Virus record (IMG/VR): IMGVR_UViG_3300027499_000005
Span: 83,375 to 147,374 of that record
Source of the DNA: a virus
Reading direction: 5' to 3' (one strand)
Length of the DNA: 64,000 nucleotides
Below, piece by piece: positions 1-11,356 of the stretch. Each line of letters starts with the position of its first letter. Within the stretch, counting starts at the first letter, position 1. The notes below the pieces were generated by a model. That model saw only the letters and a list, made by a program, of their open reading frames with translations. It was not told where the DNA came from and did not search any database. The translations under genes were made by a program, and so were the position numbers.

Positions 1-3000
1 TCGTTACTTCCTCGGTTGCAGGATTCCATCTACCCAACACTTCTAGCACATCTGATCTAACCTTCCAAAGCGCCGACACGACATTGCGTATATACGCTGT
101 TCGAACTGGCGTTGAATCAAAAGATGTTTACTTCCTTCTTACGGGTGCAGTTAACGGTACGACCGATGTTAAAGTAACGAGTAGTGTATTCTATTCAGTA
201 TACGACAACAAGAAGTGGAACTTTGGCGTAACATTAGCACCAGACAAAGCTTTACACTATGAAGCAATCACTGGAAGCGCAAACACAACCTATACTCTTG
301 CATTTTATGGCGTGAATAAAGAACTAGACATAGTGCTGGATTCTTTCTACCTAACAGCTTCTTTGTCCAATACAGCAGGCAAAATACTTGCTTCATCTCC
401 AAAGAGATACTACGCAGGCGCTAGGAATACAAACTTTAGCGGAAGCGTGATCGACAGAAGTGATATCAGACTCGGTTCACTACGTCATTGGGTTTTGCCA
501 CTTCAAACAAGCTCCATCGATTTCCACGCACAAAATCCATTTAGTTTTGGCACCCAGAATCCATCTAGAAATGCGTTCTTGAATCAGAACGCAGTAACCG
601 GTACATATATTCCAGAGATTGAGACTCTTGCCCTACATTGGGATTTCAGTTCTGTAACTTCATCCAACACAAGCGGTGAGTTCCAAGTATTTGATATTAC
701 ATCTGGTTCTTATGATAAAAACTTGTTTGGTGCCGTATCTAAGGTAACAAATGTTATTTACAACGCTACTGCACACAACTTCCCAGCTTCTGATTCTGAT
801 GTAGTCACCAAAGAGTTCATCAGTTTCGCAGAAACAACTCTACCTGATGAAATCAACAGTTATGATCTGGTAAAGACACCAGATACCGATGACGAAGTAT
901 TCACCAAAGAAATACTTCCTGTGAACTACTACTTCTCATTTGAAAAGAGTCCATTCAGGAATATTTCTAAAGATATGTTGAATATGTTCTCTTCTTTGAA
1001 AGAGTTCAATAATCTATATCATCAACCAGTACAACGTTACAGGGACGAACACAAAGAGCTACGTCAGCTTAGAGAACTCTACTTTAAAGACATTTCGAAT
1101 ACAGTAGATGTTGATAAGTTCTTCGAATATTACCGTTGGATCGATGCTTCATTATCTGAAATGTTGAGGCAGTTAGTTCCACTAACCGCTGATGCCTCAG
1201 ACAGAGTTAACAGTGTTATTGAAAGTCATATTCTCGAAAGAAATCACTACAAGTACAACTACCCGATTCTAAAGTACAAAAACCGAAACTACGAAGGAAG
1301 TGTCTTTGGTATTTCGGAACTTCTGTATCCTTGGAATAGAGGCTATCATCCGGTAGCAAATGTTGAAAATGAAAACTGCTATTGGTGGAATCGTAGAGCA
1401 GAAAGAAATGGTTCCGTTATTACATCCGGTAAGGCTGTTGTTGATGAACAGAGAGAAACTATCCGTAGAACCATAACTACGCACACTTCTGCTTCTGGCC
1501 CACTTCTATCACAACCAGATGGTACTGCATATTACGGAAGCGATTACGCTAATCGTAAGTTTACACAGCTTTATAACTTCGATATGTCTCTGGATTCGAA
1601 GTTCTATCAGATTATAGAACAAGTTCTTTTTGTTGGCTTGAACGCCCCAAAGGGATTCGTTACCAAAGTATGGAAGTCCATTGTCGCTAAGCTCGCAAAT
1701 GAAACCTTGGTACTTGATAACTTTGAGGAAAAAGAAGATTGTAAAGATACAAGCACCATTAAACTTCTAGAACCCGTCAAAACCCCTCTAGAACTACAGA
1801 AAGTAAGAATGAAGTTCCGTGCCACTTTTGGCACAACACAGATTGGAGCATACTCTGTACTTCCTTTCACATTTATGAGTGCTTCTGCTGGTGTGCCAAA
1901 TACCGGCTACCAAGCACAGCTAGTTGCCGGATTCGGTTCTGGTAAGCGATTCGATATCGTTGGTCACCACTCAGATGTCTATGACATGGACTTTGAGATC
2001 CCAATGCAAGGTCCATTTACCGAAAGATATGTCGGTGGTCATGCCCATAGGCACGTTGAGTTAAACCAATACGACTCTAACACTAGACCAGAAGCTTATG
2101 ATATGAATCTATCTTCTGGTGTCATCACTATAACAAATCGTAGTATTACAAAACCAAGATCTACAGTCTCTAGAGATGGTATGGCAAAGAGGCCAGTAAA
2201 CCTTGCAAATATAGCACATTCTACTGGTTCCACTTCCACAGTTGCTGGTAACTACAATCTTGCTCTAGATATTGTTGCTACAACCGGTAGAAGTGAAAAC
2301 GATCTATCGTTTAACGACACTCCATTTAGTGCTTCTGCAACCGGGTCGTGGGCCGTTAGTGGTACTTCTGACTACACGAAACTAGCACGCACCACGAATA
2401 AGAACGTGATCGTACAACGCTTCTCAGCCCCCGGCGATCCTTCTACAATGGGTGACAACCTAGGTGGTCCCGGTCTAGATGCCGCTCATGGCGAATACAG
2501 CGTTTACAATGCTCTACCATTCAGGAATCTATCCGTCAGACTACCACTCAGGACGTTCTTAACAACCCGTTCTGAGATCAATGGATTAACTAGCGGTTCG
2601 GTACCAGTAGCTGCTGATTATAGCGGTACAGCATCGTTCCACGGTGTTTATAGAAATAAACTAGGAGTTCTAAAGCAAACTGATACTGCTTTCTATAGCT
2701 CTTCGATCTCCGATAACTATTTCGTCCAATACCAGATTCCAAGAAGTGATCTAAACTACTCTTGGATTACTGGCGCAGCAGTTACCTACAATAAGTTCCC
2801 TGTTACCACCGGTGGCGATGTTCCAACTGGTTTCGTATCTTCTGACGGTACCTTCTCTTCGTCTACTGGTGTCGATTCAGCAATAACTTTCGTCACAGCT
2901 TCTTCTATTGTCAGCTATGCAACTAGCTCAAATGGTAAGAATATTTTCGGATTTGTAGACGGCATCACTACCGGATACTCGGTTGTTGCCAACTCTCAGA

Positions 3001-6000
3001 TAAGAACAGGATTTAACGGTGTTGTAACAAATATTGTTGATCCATTTGACATTGACACAATGACACTAGGTTTAAGCTTAACTGCGAGTGTTAGTGGGTA
3101 CTTGAATCCAACCTTGATTTCATCCTCGATTAACTCTAACAATGCTTATATTCTTAACTCCATAATAGCAAATCGAGGCGGTAAGTTTGCAAAGTCTACT
3201 TGGTATCAAGTACGTCATACCGATAAGAAGTACATTCAGAAGCTGAAGAATACCAATACCATCTCACATACTCCAAAATATGGCGATCAAGTCACCATAG
3301 TCGATGGCAACGTTGTTATTTCAAAGGCTTTAACAAACCAGAGAACATACTCTTTTGTTGAACCAGCAGTTGAGCTTGACAATCGCCCAATGGGATTACT
3401 ATTCCAAGCTCCTAACTCAACTTCCAATATTCTAGTTAATCTTTCACTCAATAATGAGATTTCACATTTCACTAACGAAGAGCTAAATCTAGTACTGGAA
3501 ATGGCAAATCAAAGCAAGAGTAAGGTTAATCAAATAAAGAGCTTTATTTCTAATAACAAGAAGCTACGACTAAAGAATATCTTGCTAGCTGATACAGTAT
3601 ATCCACAAGCAGTATACCAAAGTCTCGGAATCATGCGTGAGAGAGTTAACTTTGATAATAACTTCTGGCGCGATTCAAGAACAGATAGAAATGCTAAGGG
3701 TTTTGTAGCTAAGAAATCTATGGTTACGAATGGTACCTTGACCGCGATTAGTCAAAGTTCGTGGGCACTAGATGCCTCTACTAACTTTGAAACCGTATCG
3801 ACTCTAACTTTCGGTGTCACCAACTCACAAGGCGCAAATTACAGAGAAGGAATCCTACAAAATAACTATGTAATGATTCATACTGGAACTACAGATTCCA
3901 AAGCTTCTCTAAGATTGGCACCTTTGTACGCCAGAAAACACCTTCTTGGGTCTGCGTATTCTTTCACACCTAAAACCTCTATCATTAATGAGACAACTGC
4001 TTCTCTTGGCGCACTTGGAACCTTCCCAGTTTCCTATTCTTTAGGTAACGCACAGATTCTTGGTGGTAATACTAAGTGGCAAGCTGGCGAAAAAGCAGGT
4101 TACTTTAACTCAAATGGAACTTTTGTAAGTCAAGCTTTGACACCATTCTATGATAACTACAAGTTGTTTGCAGAAGATTTGCGCCCTCATAACCAATCAT
4201 TCACAGTTATTCCAGAGTTCAGGATTTCTAACTTTATCGAATACTATGTTAAGTCTAAGCAAGGTAACTTCTTATCTGAAAATACCGCTTCTTTTGATAT
4301 CTTTGGTGTTTGTGCGCTAACAGCTAGTACAACTGTACCTTCAAGTAGTGCCGATACAGACTTCTACAAGGTATATGCAACGTCTGATCTGTTTGAGAAT
4401 CTAGAAGAAACTATCAACGAACTACAAGATGTGACAAAACTAGACGCAGTTAAGCTACGCTTTAAGGCAATCAAGAAGTTTGTTCCATACGACAGCTTCT
4501 ACCCATCTGAAAGAACCGTAGATCTAGCATTCCAGTTCTCTAAGTCATACGGTAGTTACATTCAGACAAGAGGCGCAGATACCGCAAGTCTAACAGCAGG
4601 TGCTGATAACGTTAAACTAAGACCAATCTACGCTCCTCTGTTTACTCCCGGTATTCTATTTAACAGCATCAAGTCTGGTATAGCTGTAGATTACCCAATC
4701 TATACAGCCTCATTTGAGCGCGTACAGATGCAGAATGCCGTTTTGAGTGGTGATCCAATCCCTACACAAACTGTTACCACAACTGGAAGTTTAACAGGAT
4801 ACTATCTGTTAGGAACGGGTTCTGGGGGCACAAATGGATTTGACTTTAGAGTACCATTTGAAGCTATCTACAATCCCAAATCTTATCTAAAAGATGTCAG
4901 ATTCCTCGATATGGAGCCTCACCCAAGTTCTGCTTTGAATCTGAGCGCCAGTTGGGACGGTAATGGAGATGATCTATACGAGCTAATGGCTAATAACTTC
5001 TTAGCAGAGGTAGTAGATTTCTTCTTGGATAAGGGCGAAATGAGTAGCCTTGTATCTGAGCCACAATCTACCTTTGATGGTTTTAAACCCGGTACTTACT
5101 ATTCAATGCGTGTTAGACTGCGTAGAAGCACGAATGTTCCAAGAACATTTAGCAACAACTACCCTACACCCCAGAACTCTTTCACTCAAACAGATTTGAG
5201 GGAAAGTCTAACAATGTATTCTAGACCATCAGCTTTCGGCCCTCCAGTAGCTGCTAGAAAGTGGATTGATACCAGTTCCTACGCAAACTCAGCAAGGCCA
5301 GATAGTTTGTTTGCATACGATCTAGCTTTCACTCCCCCATACTATGACGGAGAAGCTTGGGCAGACGTAATCTTTAGCGCCTCTAGTACTACGCATACAC
5401 TAGATGATATCTTTGGAAATAGCAATGTTTTCTGCTGGAGAGTGGACTCTGGATCCGATTGGGCTAGAGGCAATCTATACAATAGCCACCCATATGGTGA
5501 GTATGCAAATAGATTTGCAATGCAACTAACTTCATCAGTTGATCTATTCGCAAAGATTCCGGTAAAATCTGTAGAGTTTGACGCCAATGGGAACCCAACT
5601 GTCATCAAGGAAGATAAGACTTCTAATGATCATATCTGGGTAATCCAGCCTAAGTTTGAAACTCCAGTTTTGAACTTCAGAGATTCTATTAGTTCTTCTT
5701 CACTCTCGCTTCCGACTGTCGCTTCTGAGTCGGTAGCAGTAGGTATGTGGCATCAGTTCGGTATAGTACCAGACTCCCCAGATAAGGGTATCTTCCTAGA
5801 AGTTTCACCAATCGAAGATGTCTGGATCAATAACCGCTTGAAAGACAGCATGCCAACAGCAATAAAGAACGCTTACGGCGCTAGCTCAGAGATGGCTTCA
5901 TTGTTGGATATTGTTAAGTTCCGCAAGAAGTCTACGAGAGTTGGCAACGTTGGCAAAGAAAAGACCGTCTTCGAAGCTGTTGTAGCTGTTCCTTTCGTAG

Positions 6001-6788
6001 AAAGTGAAGGTAAGAGAAAGTTCTTTGAGCTTGATAGAAAGCTTGCTATTGAAGCGCGCAGAGTAGCTTTGAATCCAAGCTATGAACCAACTGCCCCAGC
6101 TATCCCCGGTCAATCAATGGTTGATATGTACAAGAAGATGCAAAAATACGTCTTCCCACCAACTTTTGATTTCTACAACTACGACGAGGATGATTCAAAC
6201 TACTCGCCCGTTTCAATGTACATATTTGAGTTCTCGCACACGTTTACTCAGAATGATCTCGTAAGAATGTGGCAGAATCTACCACCCGAAGCTGCTTCGA
6301 AGGCAGAGATTTCTGAAAGCTTTATAAGTCATGCGTTGAGTGGGTACGAAATCCTAGATGCGATCAGAACAACTGGTGATAATGCAAACTCAAAGATGAA
6401 GTGGCTCGTATTCAAAGTGAAGCAACGCGCCAAGACAAACTTTGAGGATAAGCAGCTAGGTAAGAGATCAAATCCAGATCCAAGGTTCAGAGGATTCAGG
6501 ACACAGATCGGAAAACGTTCTAATGCCGTAGAAGAGAGATATTCATACAACTGGCCATATGATAACTTCTCAATCGTAGAGTTCGGAAATATGAACTTTG
6601 AGATAGTAGGAAGTCCTGTTATAAATGCTGGTTCTTCTGTCGGAGTAACTGGAGCGCAGATAAACACAACCGGGATTTCACAGCCTTCAACTATAGTTTC
6701 TGTCCCACAACAAACCGCTACTCCTACTACTCCCGGCCAATCAGTAGAAACAGGCATTACTCCAGCCCCTAAAACTAGGGTAAGATAA
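1..6788 (+). CDS. giant virion structural protein, 5' end outside window
   Basis: The reading frame is open from base 3 with no stop, so the gene begins before the window; the visible part is over 2,250 residues. A TTG at 84 could be read as a start, but the frame continues upstream and no ribosome binding site precedes it. The protein is rich in Ser, Thr, Asn and Tyr with many beta-like stretches, as in phage fibre or baseplate connector proteins. A central helical part (about 300-420) contains dense charged residues and the last 40 residues are a Pro/Thr-rich tail. I recognise no enzymatic domain. It is followed after 34 bases by another structural gene behind a late promoter motif, which puts it in the late virion group. 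Function is inferred from context only. Confidence 0.7.
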   Translation, partial: VTSSVAGFHLPNTSSTSDLTFQSADTTLRIYAVRTGVESKDVYFLLTGAVNGTTDVKVTSSVFYSVYDNKKWNFGVTLAPDKALHYEAITGSANTTYTLAFYGVNKELDIVLDSFYLTASLSNTAGKILASSPKRYYAGARNTNFSGSVIDRSDIRLGSLRHWVLPLQTSSIDFHAQNPFSFGTQNPSRNAFLNQNAVTGTYIPEIETLALHWDFSSVTSSNTSGEFQVFDITSGSYDKNLFGAVSKVTNVIYNATAHNFPASDSDVVTKEFISFAETTLPDEINSYDLVKTPDTDDEVFTKEILPVNYYFSFEKSPFRNISKDMLNMFSSLKEFNNLYHQPVQRYRDEHKELRQLRELYFKDISNTVDVDKFFEYYRWIDASLSEMLRQLVPLTADASDRVNSVIESHILERNHYKYNYPILKYKNRNYEGSVFGISELLYPWNRGYHPVANVENENCYWWNRRAERNGSVITSGKAVVDEQRETIRRTITTHTSASGPLLSQPDGTAYYGSDYANRKFTQLYNFDMSLDSKFYQIIEQVLFVGLNAPKGFVTKVWKSIVAKLANETLVLDNFEEKEDCKDTSTIKLLEPVKTPLELQKVRMKFRATFGTTQIGAYSVLPFTFMSASAGVPNTGYQAQLVAGFGSGKRFDIVGHHSDVYDMDFEIPMQGPFTERYVGGHAHRHVELNQYDSNTRPEAYDMNLSSGVITITNRSITKPRSTVSRDGMAKRPVNLANIAHSTGSTSTVAGNYNLALDIVATTGRSENDLSFNDTPFSASATGSWAVSGTSDYTKLARTTNKNVIVQRFSAPGDPSTMGDNLGGPGLDAAHGEYSVYNALPFRNLSVRLPLRTFLTTRSEINGLTSGSVPVAADYSGTASFHGVYRNKLGVLKQTDTAFYSSSISDNYFVQYQIPRSDLNYSWITGAAVTYNKFPVTTGGDVPTGFVSSDGTFSSSTGVDSAITFVTASSIVSYATSSNGKNIFGFVDGITTGYSVVANSQIRTGFNGVVTNIVDPFDIDTMTLGLSLTASVSGYLNPTLISSSINSNNAYILNSIIANRGGKFAKSTWYQVRHTDKKYIQKLKNTNTISHTPKYGDQVTIVDGNVVISKALTNQRTYSFVEPAVELDNRPMGLLFQAPNSTSNILVNLSLNNEISHFTNEELNLVLEMANQSKSKVNQIKSFISNNKKLRLKNILLADTVYPQAVYQSLGIMRERVNFDNNFWRDSRTDRNAKGFVAKKSMVTNGTLTAISQSSWALDASTNFETVSTLTFGVTNSQGANYREGILQNNYVMIHTGTTDSKASLRLAPLYARKHLLGSAYSFTPKTSIINETTASLGALGTFPVSYSLGNAQILGGNTKWQAGEKAGYFNSNGTFVSQALTPFYDNYKLFAEDLRPHNQSFTVIPEFRISNFIEYYVKSKQGNFLSENTASFDIFGVCALTASTTVPSSSADTDFYKVYATSDLFENLEETINELQDVTKLDAVKLRFKAIKKFVPYDSFYPSERTVDLAFQFSKSYGSYIQTRGADTASLTAGADNVKLRPIYAPLFTPGILFNSIKSGIAVDYPIYTASFERVQMQNAVLSGDPIPTQTVTTTGSLTGYYLLGTGSGGTNGFDFRVPFEAIYNPKSYLKDVRFLDMEPHPSSALNLSASWDGNGDDLYELMANNFLAEVVDFFLDKGEMSSLVSEPQSTFDGFKPGTYYSMRVRLRRSTNVPRTFSNNYPTPQNSFTQTDLRESLTMYSRPSAFGPPVAARKWIDTSSYANSARPDSLFAYDLAFTPPYYDGEAWADVIFSASSTTHTLDDIFGNSNVFCWRVDSGSDWARGNLYNSHPYGEYANRFAMQLTSSVDLFAKIPVKSVEFDANGNPTVIKEDKTSNDHIWVIQPKFETPVLNFRDSISSSSLSLPTVASESVAVGMWHQFGIVPDSPDKGIFLEVSPIEDVWINNRLKDSMPTAIKNAYGASSEMASLLDIVKFRKKSTRVGNVGKEKTVFEAVVAVPFVESEGKRKFFELDRKLAIEARRVALNPSYEPTAPAIPGQSMVDMYKKMQKYVFPPTFDFYNYDEDDSNYSPVSMYIFEFSHTFTQNDLVRMWQNLPPEAASKAEISESFISHALSGYEILDAIRTTGDNANSKMKWLVFKVKQRAKTNFEDKQLGKRSNPDPRFRGFRTQIGKRSNAVEERYSYNWPYDNFSIVEFGNMNFEIVGSPVINAGSSVGVTGAQINTTGISQPSTIVSVPQQTATPTTPGQSVETGITPAPKTRVR

Positions 6789-6800
6789 ATCAGCTTGTTT

Positions 6801-6809
6801 CTACTTATA
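6801..6809 (+). promoter_or_regulatory. late promoter motif CTACTTATA
   Basis: The motif sits 22 bases before the ATG of the next gene, in the short gap after the giant gene. It matches the CTAYTTAY element found before eleven genes in this window. No -35 box is visible. Confidence 0.5.
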
Positions 6810-6822
6810 ATAGGTAAATAAA

Positions 6823-8016
6823 ATGGCTGCTTTTTTTGATGACAAAGAAGAGGTAATAGATATCGAGCTTACCGAGTGGGGCAAGTATCTATTCTCTATT
6901 GGTAAGTTCAAACCAATGTACTATGCTTTTTCTGATGATGAAGTATTGTACGATGGTGCTTACGGTGGTCTAACTTCGGAAGAACAAAAAGACATCGAAG
7001 ATAGAATCATGAGTAATACACCTTATCTTAAGCCGCATGTTAGGCTTAAAGAAGCAAAGCCATATTATCAGGAATATGACTCTGCCAATGAAGTCAATGC
7101 AAATGTCTTTGCAGATCCACTAGATTCGATCACAACTGTAGACACTGAAATAGAAAACAAGGTCGATCTTATATTGCTTAAGAACTCAAGATATTCGCAA
7201 TCTACTAGAGAACTACAATACCTCGTTAGAAACAAGTTGGGAACAGTTCGTACAACAACTCAGGATTATCCTGCGTTTGATTTAACGATGATTCGTTCTT
7301 CGATTGCCACAGCTAGCAATAGCATGGCCACTGATTATGGGTACTTGAAGATACCACAGATTGACGTAAATCTACAGAGTGTATTAACAGTTGTACCGTC
7401 AGGCTCCGTATTCGTCAGTAGGATGGACGAAAAAGTCAATAGTAAAGATTTGGGCGCTGGAACTGAAACACAAAATCAAAGTACAGTATTTCCCGATGGA
7501 AGTACGATATATCTTGAGAATAACTTTATTGCACTTGATCTATTTCAGGACGGAGCCGAATACAAGAACAAGAACTTTAATATTGAGATCTTTGAGTATG
7601 TTCAGGAATCTGGCAGTTATGAAATGAAGAAACTAAAGATGCCTGTGGTTAATGACAGAGTTGATGAACAAGGGTTCTTGAAAGCTAGAGATCCAGTTGA
7701 ATCATTATATCCAGCACCAGAAGTTTCTACCGATACTTCTCAACTGCTTACGCCAGATACGCAAGATGGAGATTTGCTTGAAACATATTTCTCTCTGCAA
7801 CTTGACAGGCAAATACCAGATGAAGTCATTTGCGCTCTTTCCAAAGAAGTCACGATCAAAGGCGGCAATCTACGCCTGGATTATGATATCGAATGTTCGA
7901 ATACTAAGTTAACTTATACTCAAGATCAACTAAATAGGAATATAGCAGCACCGGGGGTAGAAATATCACAGGCTAGCTGCGATGAAGAACAAGGAGGTTC
8001 AGGATGCCGCAACTAG
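6823..8016 (+). CDS. virion structural protein, LTxxGxxxL family (copy 1)
   Basis: The 397-residue product starts with a signature that recurs in the gene at 15599: an acidic strand, then ELTEWGKYLF, GKFKP, YAFSDDEVLYD. This N-terminal module (about 1-60) is a type I know from virion proteins of T4-like and other large phages, where it is annotated only as structural. The C-terminus has several Cys (positions near 340-395), including a CDEEQGGSGC end. The ATG at 6823 follows an AGGTAA ribosome binding site. The end overlaps the next gene by 13 bases, suggesting coupled translation. The exact role is unknown; a baseplate or fibre attachment function is inferred from its neighbours. Confidence 0.65.
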   Translation: MAAFFDDKEEVIDIELTEWGKYLFSIGKFKPMYYAFSDDEVLYDGAYGGLTSEEQKDIEDRIMSNTPYLKPHVRLKEAKPYYQEYDSANEVNANVFADPLDSITTVDTEIENKVDLILLKNSRYSQSTRELQYLVRNKLGTVRTTTQDYPAFDLTMIRSSIATASNSMATDYGYLKIPQIDVNLQSVLTVVPSGSVFVSRMDEKVNSKDLGAGTETQNQSTVFPDGSTIYLENNFIALDLFQDGAEYKNKNFNIEIFEYVQESGSYEMKKLKMPVVNDRVDEQGFLKARDPVESLYPAPEVSTDTSQLLTPDTQDGDLLETYFSLQLDRQIPDEVICALSKEVTIKGGNLRLDYDIECSNTKLTYTQDQLNRNIAAPGVEISQASCDEEQGGSGCRN

Positions 8017-11000
8017 CTTTTCAACTTGGATCAGAGATACAGAAGCCAACTGGCGGCATTTATGAAGCTTCTGATATCGGTAAAGTAGAACTGAAGGACG
8101 AGTCTCTAACCGTCGAGATGCTTCTATCAGATCCCGTTCCAAGCGGTCCCGGCGCTTCTAAATCTAATCCTACTGCTATTGACATGAATAGAAGAGATCA
8201 AGCCTACCAAGGAGGCTCAGATCCTTTAGTTTCGTTCGAAGACACCGCATTGTACAATAGCGCGACCTCTACCGATGATGACGGTATCGTTACCTCTGAT
8301 TCCTTCTTGCCTAATAAACCGTTTATTCCAAAACAAGATGCTGGTGTTGCGCCCCCATTTGTACCTCCAACTTTAGAGGAAACTTCGTGTTTGGCTCCGC
8401 AGGATCCAACCGATCCATCTCAACCACCGGACCAGCCAACTCTTGAAGTACCACCAAAGACTGAAGCACCCGGTTCTATTCCAACTCCTCCAAAGGGAAG
8501 GTACTTTTATGAACCGGAATGCGATACTTGCTGCCACTCTCCTACAGATAGCCCAGCACAGTTCTTTACGTTATGTCTTTTAGTTAGTACGGATCCAAAC
8601 GTCACTAAGATGGTAGAGCAAGGAATGATAGATGAAGTCTACAGTTCTATTCCAGCTTTACAAGGAAAGTTTGAGAAAGGCGATCCCGGCGCATTTCTAC
8701 AGGAAACAAGCTTCCTCGACTTCACAAGTCAACAAGTAGCATCTTTAGTCAATAGCAACTTGTTTGTAAACCCAACCACAATGGTAAGAGTTGATCCACG
8801 CTTGAATGCTATGGCAACTTTACCTGTCATTAAAAAAGATATTTCCTCTTATCAGTTTCAGAGAAAGTACAACTTTAAGATTCCAAAAAACTGTCAGCAT
8901 CTTGTGCTATTCACATTTATCAAAATGGATGAGATTTCTTTTAACGAATATTACAAGACATCTGGTTTATCACTACCACAGGGTGTCTATACTGGTCCTA
9001 TAAAAGAAGTAGCAGTTATAATGAACTCAAATCTACAGACTGCTGCTACAGCCTTCATGAATCCCGCAACTTTAGAGATTGTGAATACGCCAGTTCAGAA
9101 GTTGAATAATGGTTCGTATTACACATATACACCGACTAAAGTTATGACTCCAAAAAGATTGGCAAAGATCAAACTACCGGTCGGTAATATTAGAAGCGAT
9201 CAAGTTCTAGCTAGGATGATCAAGGTATGTTCGACTTCGATCACAGATGCAATCCAATCTAATGGAATGAATGCTAGTTCAGCACCTCAAAACAAGTTCT
9301 GGTTATCTAGGAATCCAGATAAATCAAATACGTTGTATATGATGTACAATCAAACAGAACTTATAATGCTTAACTCCTTCATCAGAAACCTCAAATCTAA
9401 GGATGTATACTCAGATCAAGAGTTACTTTCTCTTGAGTTCGAAAAGGTAGATCTATATGATGAAGACAATAATGAACTTATCAACTCTACAGTTGGCATA
9501 AGAAGTAGTCTTGGTTCTAGAATCCGTAGCAATACAGCATTTAAAACCAAAAAGCTACCAGACCAAGAAACGATTAGCACGACCGGTGGTAGAGTACCAT
9601 TGGCTACTTTGATAGAACTACCAAGTCAAACTAGAGATATCAAGTTTCTGCAAGTTATTGACTCTACCCCAACTTCCGGTAAAGTGGCCTACCGTGCTGT
9701 TTACACATTTAATGATCCAACTATTGAGTTTTTAAAGAAAGCAACAAAAGAATATATGGATAAACTCGATAAGTTACAAGCTGCACACGATAGAATCTCA
9801 ACAATCAGGGAAGACATTAAGAAAGGTACCTATGATGCGAAATCTGTCTACAGAGAAGTTCTAGACGTTTCTAAGTCATCTATAGCAAAAGCGGTTGCGA
9901 TATTAAATATCCTGCCGAACAATGAGTTCAATCCAACTTATTTTATAAACTACTTGGCCAGTTTGGCTAATCCAAAGTCTACAAGTGATGATCACAACGA
10001 TCTAATGAGAGTTCTTCGAACACTAGAGCAAACATTGATTAGTCTGTTGAGATCTTCCGGTACGAAGATTGATGGAGTAGACGATGTGGGTCCAATCGTA
10101 GAAAGCCTTGGATCCTCCAGAAAGCGCAATGGTGTAGTGACAGTTGAAATACAATCACAACAGTTCACCTATAAAGATAGTGCGGGAATAGACTTCTTGG
10201 CTCTTGGCGACACCCAAGATGCAACTGTAAACCGTTCTATTTACGATCCAAAATACCTAGACCTGAGAGCAGAAGTTGAGTTCCAAAAGTTCTGGAATGC
10301 TGAAACTGGCTCTGTTGGAGCTAATGAAGCGATTCTCAAGAATCAAGCAGCTTTTATGTTAACTCCGTCTAAAGTCTATGGGGTAGACGAGGTAATAAAC
10401 TTTGATAAGCAACAAAGTTATGATTTTGCTTTCGAACAAAAGGTCAAAAAAATCAAGTTGGCCAATGATAACAAACCAAGTAAAACTAGTACTTCTTATA
10501 CTATCCTAGATTCGGTTGACAATCTACCTGCTTCGTTCCAAGTCGTACCAAGTGATTTCGATTTTGCCACAGCAGAAGAAGTAATCATTTCCAACCAAAG
10601 CTTGGTTGATAAGCTACTTCCTAATCAAACAAACTTCGCAACTGATAACATCGATACCGCAAAGTCTAAGAAACAAGAACTGACGAGATACGATAGTTTA
10701 TCTGATAAGATCCTAGTATCGGTTGAAAGTACATTTGCAGAAGGATTTACTAGACTAGGACAAGGTACCATTACTGATGATTTGAATGCAAATACAACAT
10801 TAGAGCAAGCTGTAGACGCAGTTCAAATCGCTTCTTTGCCACCATCTCTACAAGCATACAAGCTTAGGGGTTCTAGCGCATCAAAGTTCACTACATTTGT
10901 CGATAACTATGGTCTTTTATCGGACCCATCGAACCAGATTTATCTAAAGAACTATTTTGGTGTTGTAGGTAAGTTACAATATGCTAACATGAAACCATCC

Positions 11001-11336
11001 AACCTGAACTCTTTAGAGTGGATTGATATGGACAAGCAAGCTTTATCTTCTAATAAATCTTTGTTTTGTCGTATCGTGCCTATGGAAGACAAACTGTTGC
11101 GGGTTGGAGTCGATAGTAATATCCAAATCTACAATGAGTTTTTCGTGGTTCAATCAAATATCGGTCCAACCAAAGCTAACACTAATACAAACAACATACG
11201 TCCAGCCAGAATACAAGCCACACAGAACTCTGCTCGTACAGAAGCTTCTATCTCTGACAGGATTCAAGCCATTATGAATCAAAAGACTACTTATAATACT
11301 GGTGTACCAGTCGCATATACTAAAATAATCTATTGA
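8004..11336 (+). CDS. large virion structural protein, unknown role
   Basis: The product has 1110 residues. The start at 8004 is supported by a strong AAGGAGG ribosome binding site and by the 13-base overlap with the upstream gene. Residues of about 100-175 are a Pro-rich linker (PPFVPPTLEE, DPSQPPDQP), followed by a Cys cluster ECDTCC. The rest alternates helical stretches (about 580-680) and mixed regions. No catalytic motif is visible. Position inside a run of large late genes suggests a baseplate, neck or fibre-linked protein. I do not recognise the family. Confidence 0.6.
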   Translation: MPQLAFQLGSEIQKPTGGIYEASDIGKVELKDESLTVEMLLSDPVPSGPGASKSNPTAIDMNRRDQAYQGGSDPLVSFEDTALYNSATSTDDDGIVTSDSFLPNKPFIPKQDAGVAPPFVPPTLEETSCLAPQDPTDPSQPPDQPTLEVPPKTEAPGSIPTPPKGRYFYEPECDTCCHSPTDSPAQFFTLCLLVSTDPNVTKMVEQGMIDEVYSSIPALQGKFEKGDPGAFLQETSFLDFTSQQVASLVNSNLFVNPTTMVRVDPRLNAMATLPVIKKDISSYQFQRKYNFKIPKNCQHLVLFTFIKMDEISFNEYYKTSGLSLPQGVYTGPIKEVAVIMNSNLQTAATAFMNPATLEIVNTPVQKLNNGSYYTYTPTKVMTPKRLAKIKLPVGNIRSDQVLARMIKVCSTSITDAIQSNGMNASSAPQNKFWLSRNPDKSNTLYMMYNQTELIMLNSFIRNLKSKDVYSDQELLSLEFEKVDLYDEDNNELINSTVGIRSSLGSRIRSNTAFKTKKLPDQETISTTGGRVPLATLIELPSQTRDIKFLQVIDSTPTSGKVAYRAVYTFNDPTIEFLKKATKEYMDKLDKLQAAHDRISTIREDIKKGTYDAKSVYREVLDVSKSSIAKAVAILNILPNNEFNPTYFINYLASLANPKSTSDDHNDLMRVLRTLEQTLISLLRSSGTKIDGVDDVGPIVESLGSSRKRNGVVTVEIQSQQFTYKDSAGIDFLALGDTQDATVNRSIYDPKYLDLRAEVEFQKFWNAETGSVGANEAILKNQAAFMLTPSKVYGVDEVINFDKQQSYDFAFEQKVKKIKLANDNKPSKTSTSYTILDSVDNLPASFQVVPSDFDFATAEEVIISNQSLVDKLLPNQTNFATDNIDTAKSKKQELTRYDSLSDKILVSVESTFAEGFTRLGQGTITDDLNANTTLEQAVDAVQIASLPPSLQAYKLRGSSASKFTTFVDNYGLLSDPSNQIYLKNYFGVVGKLQYANMKPSNLNSLEWIDMDKQALSSNKSLFCRIVPMEDKLLRVGVDSNIQIYNEFFVVQSNIGPTKANTNTNNIRPARIQATQNSARTEASISDRIQAIMNQKTTYNTGVPVAYTKIIY

Positions 11337-11356
11337 TCAATGGTAGGATCTAAAAT

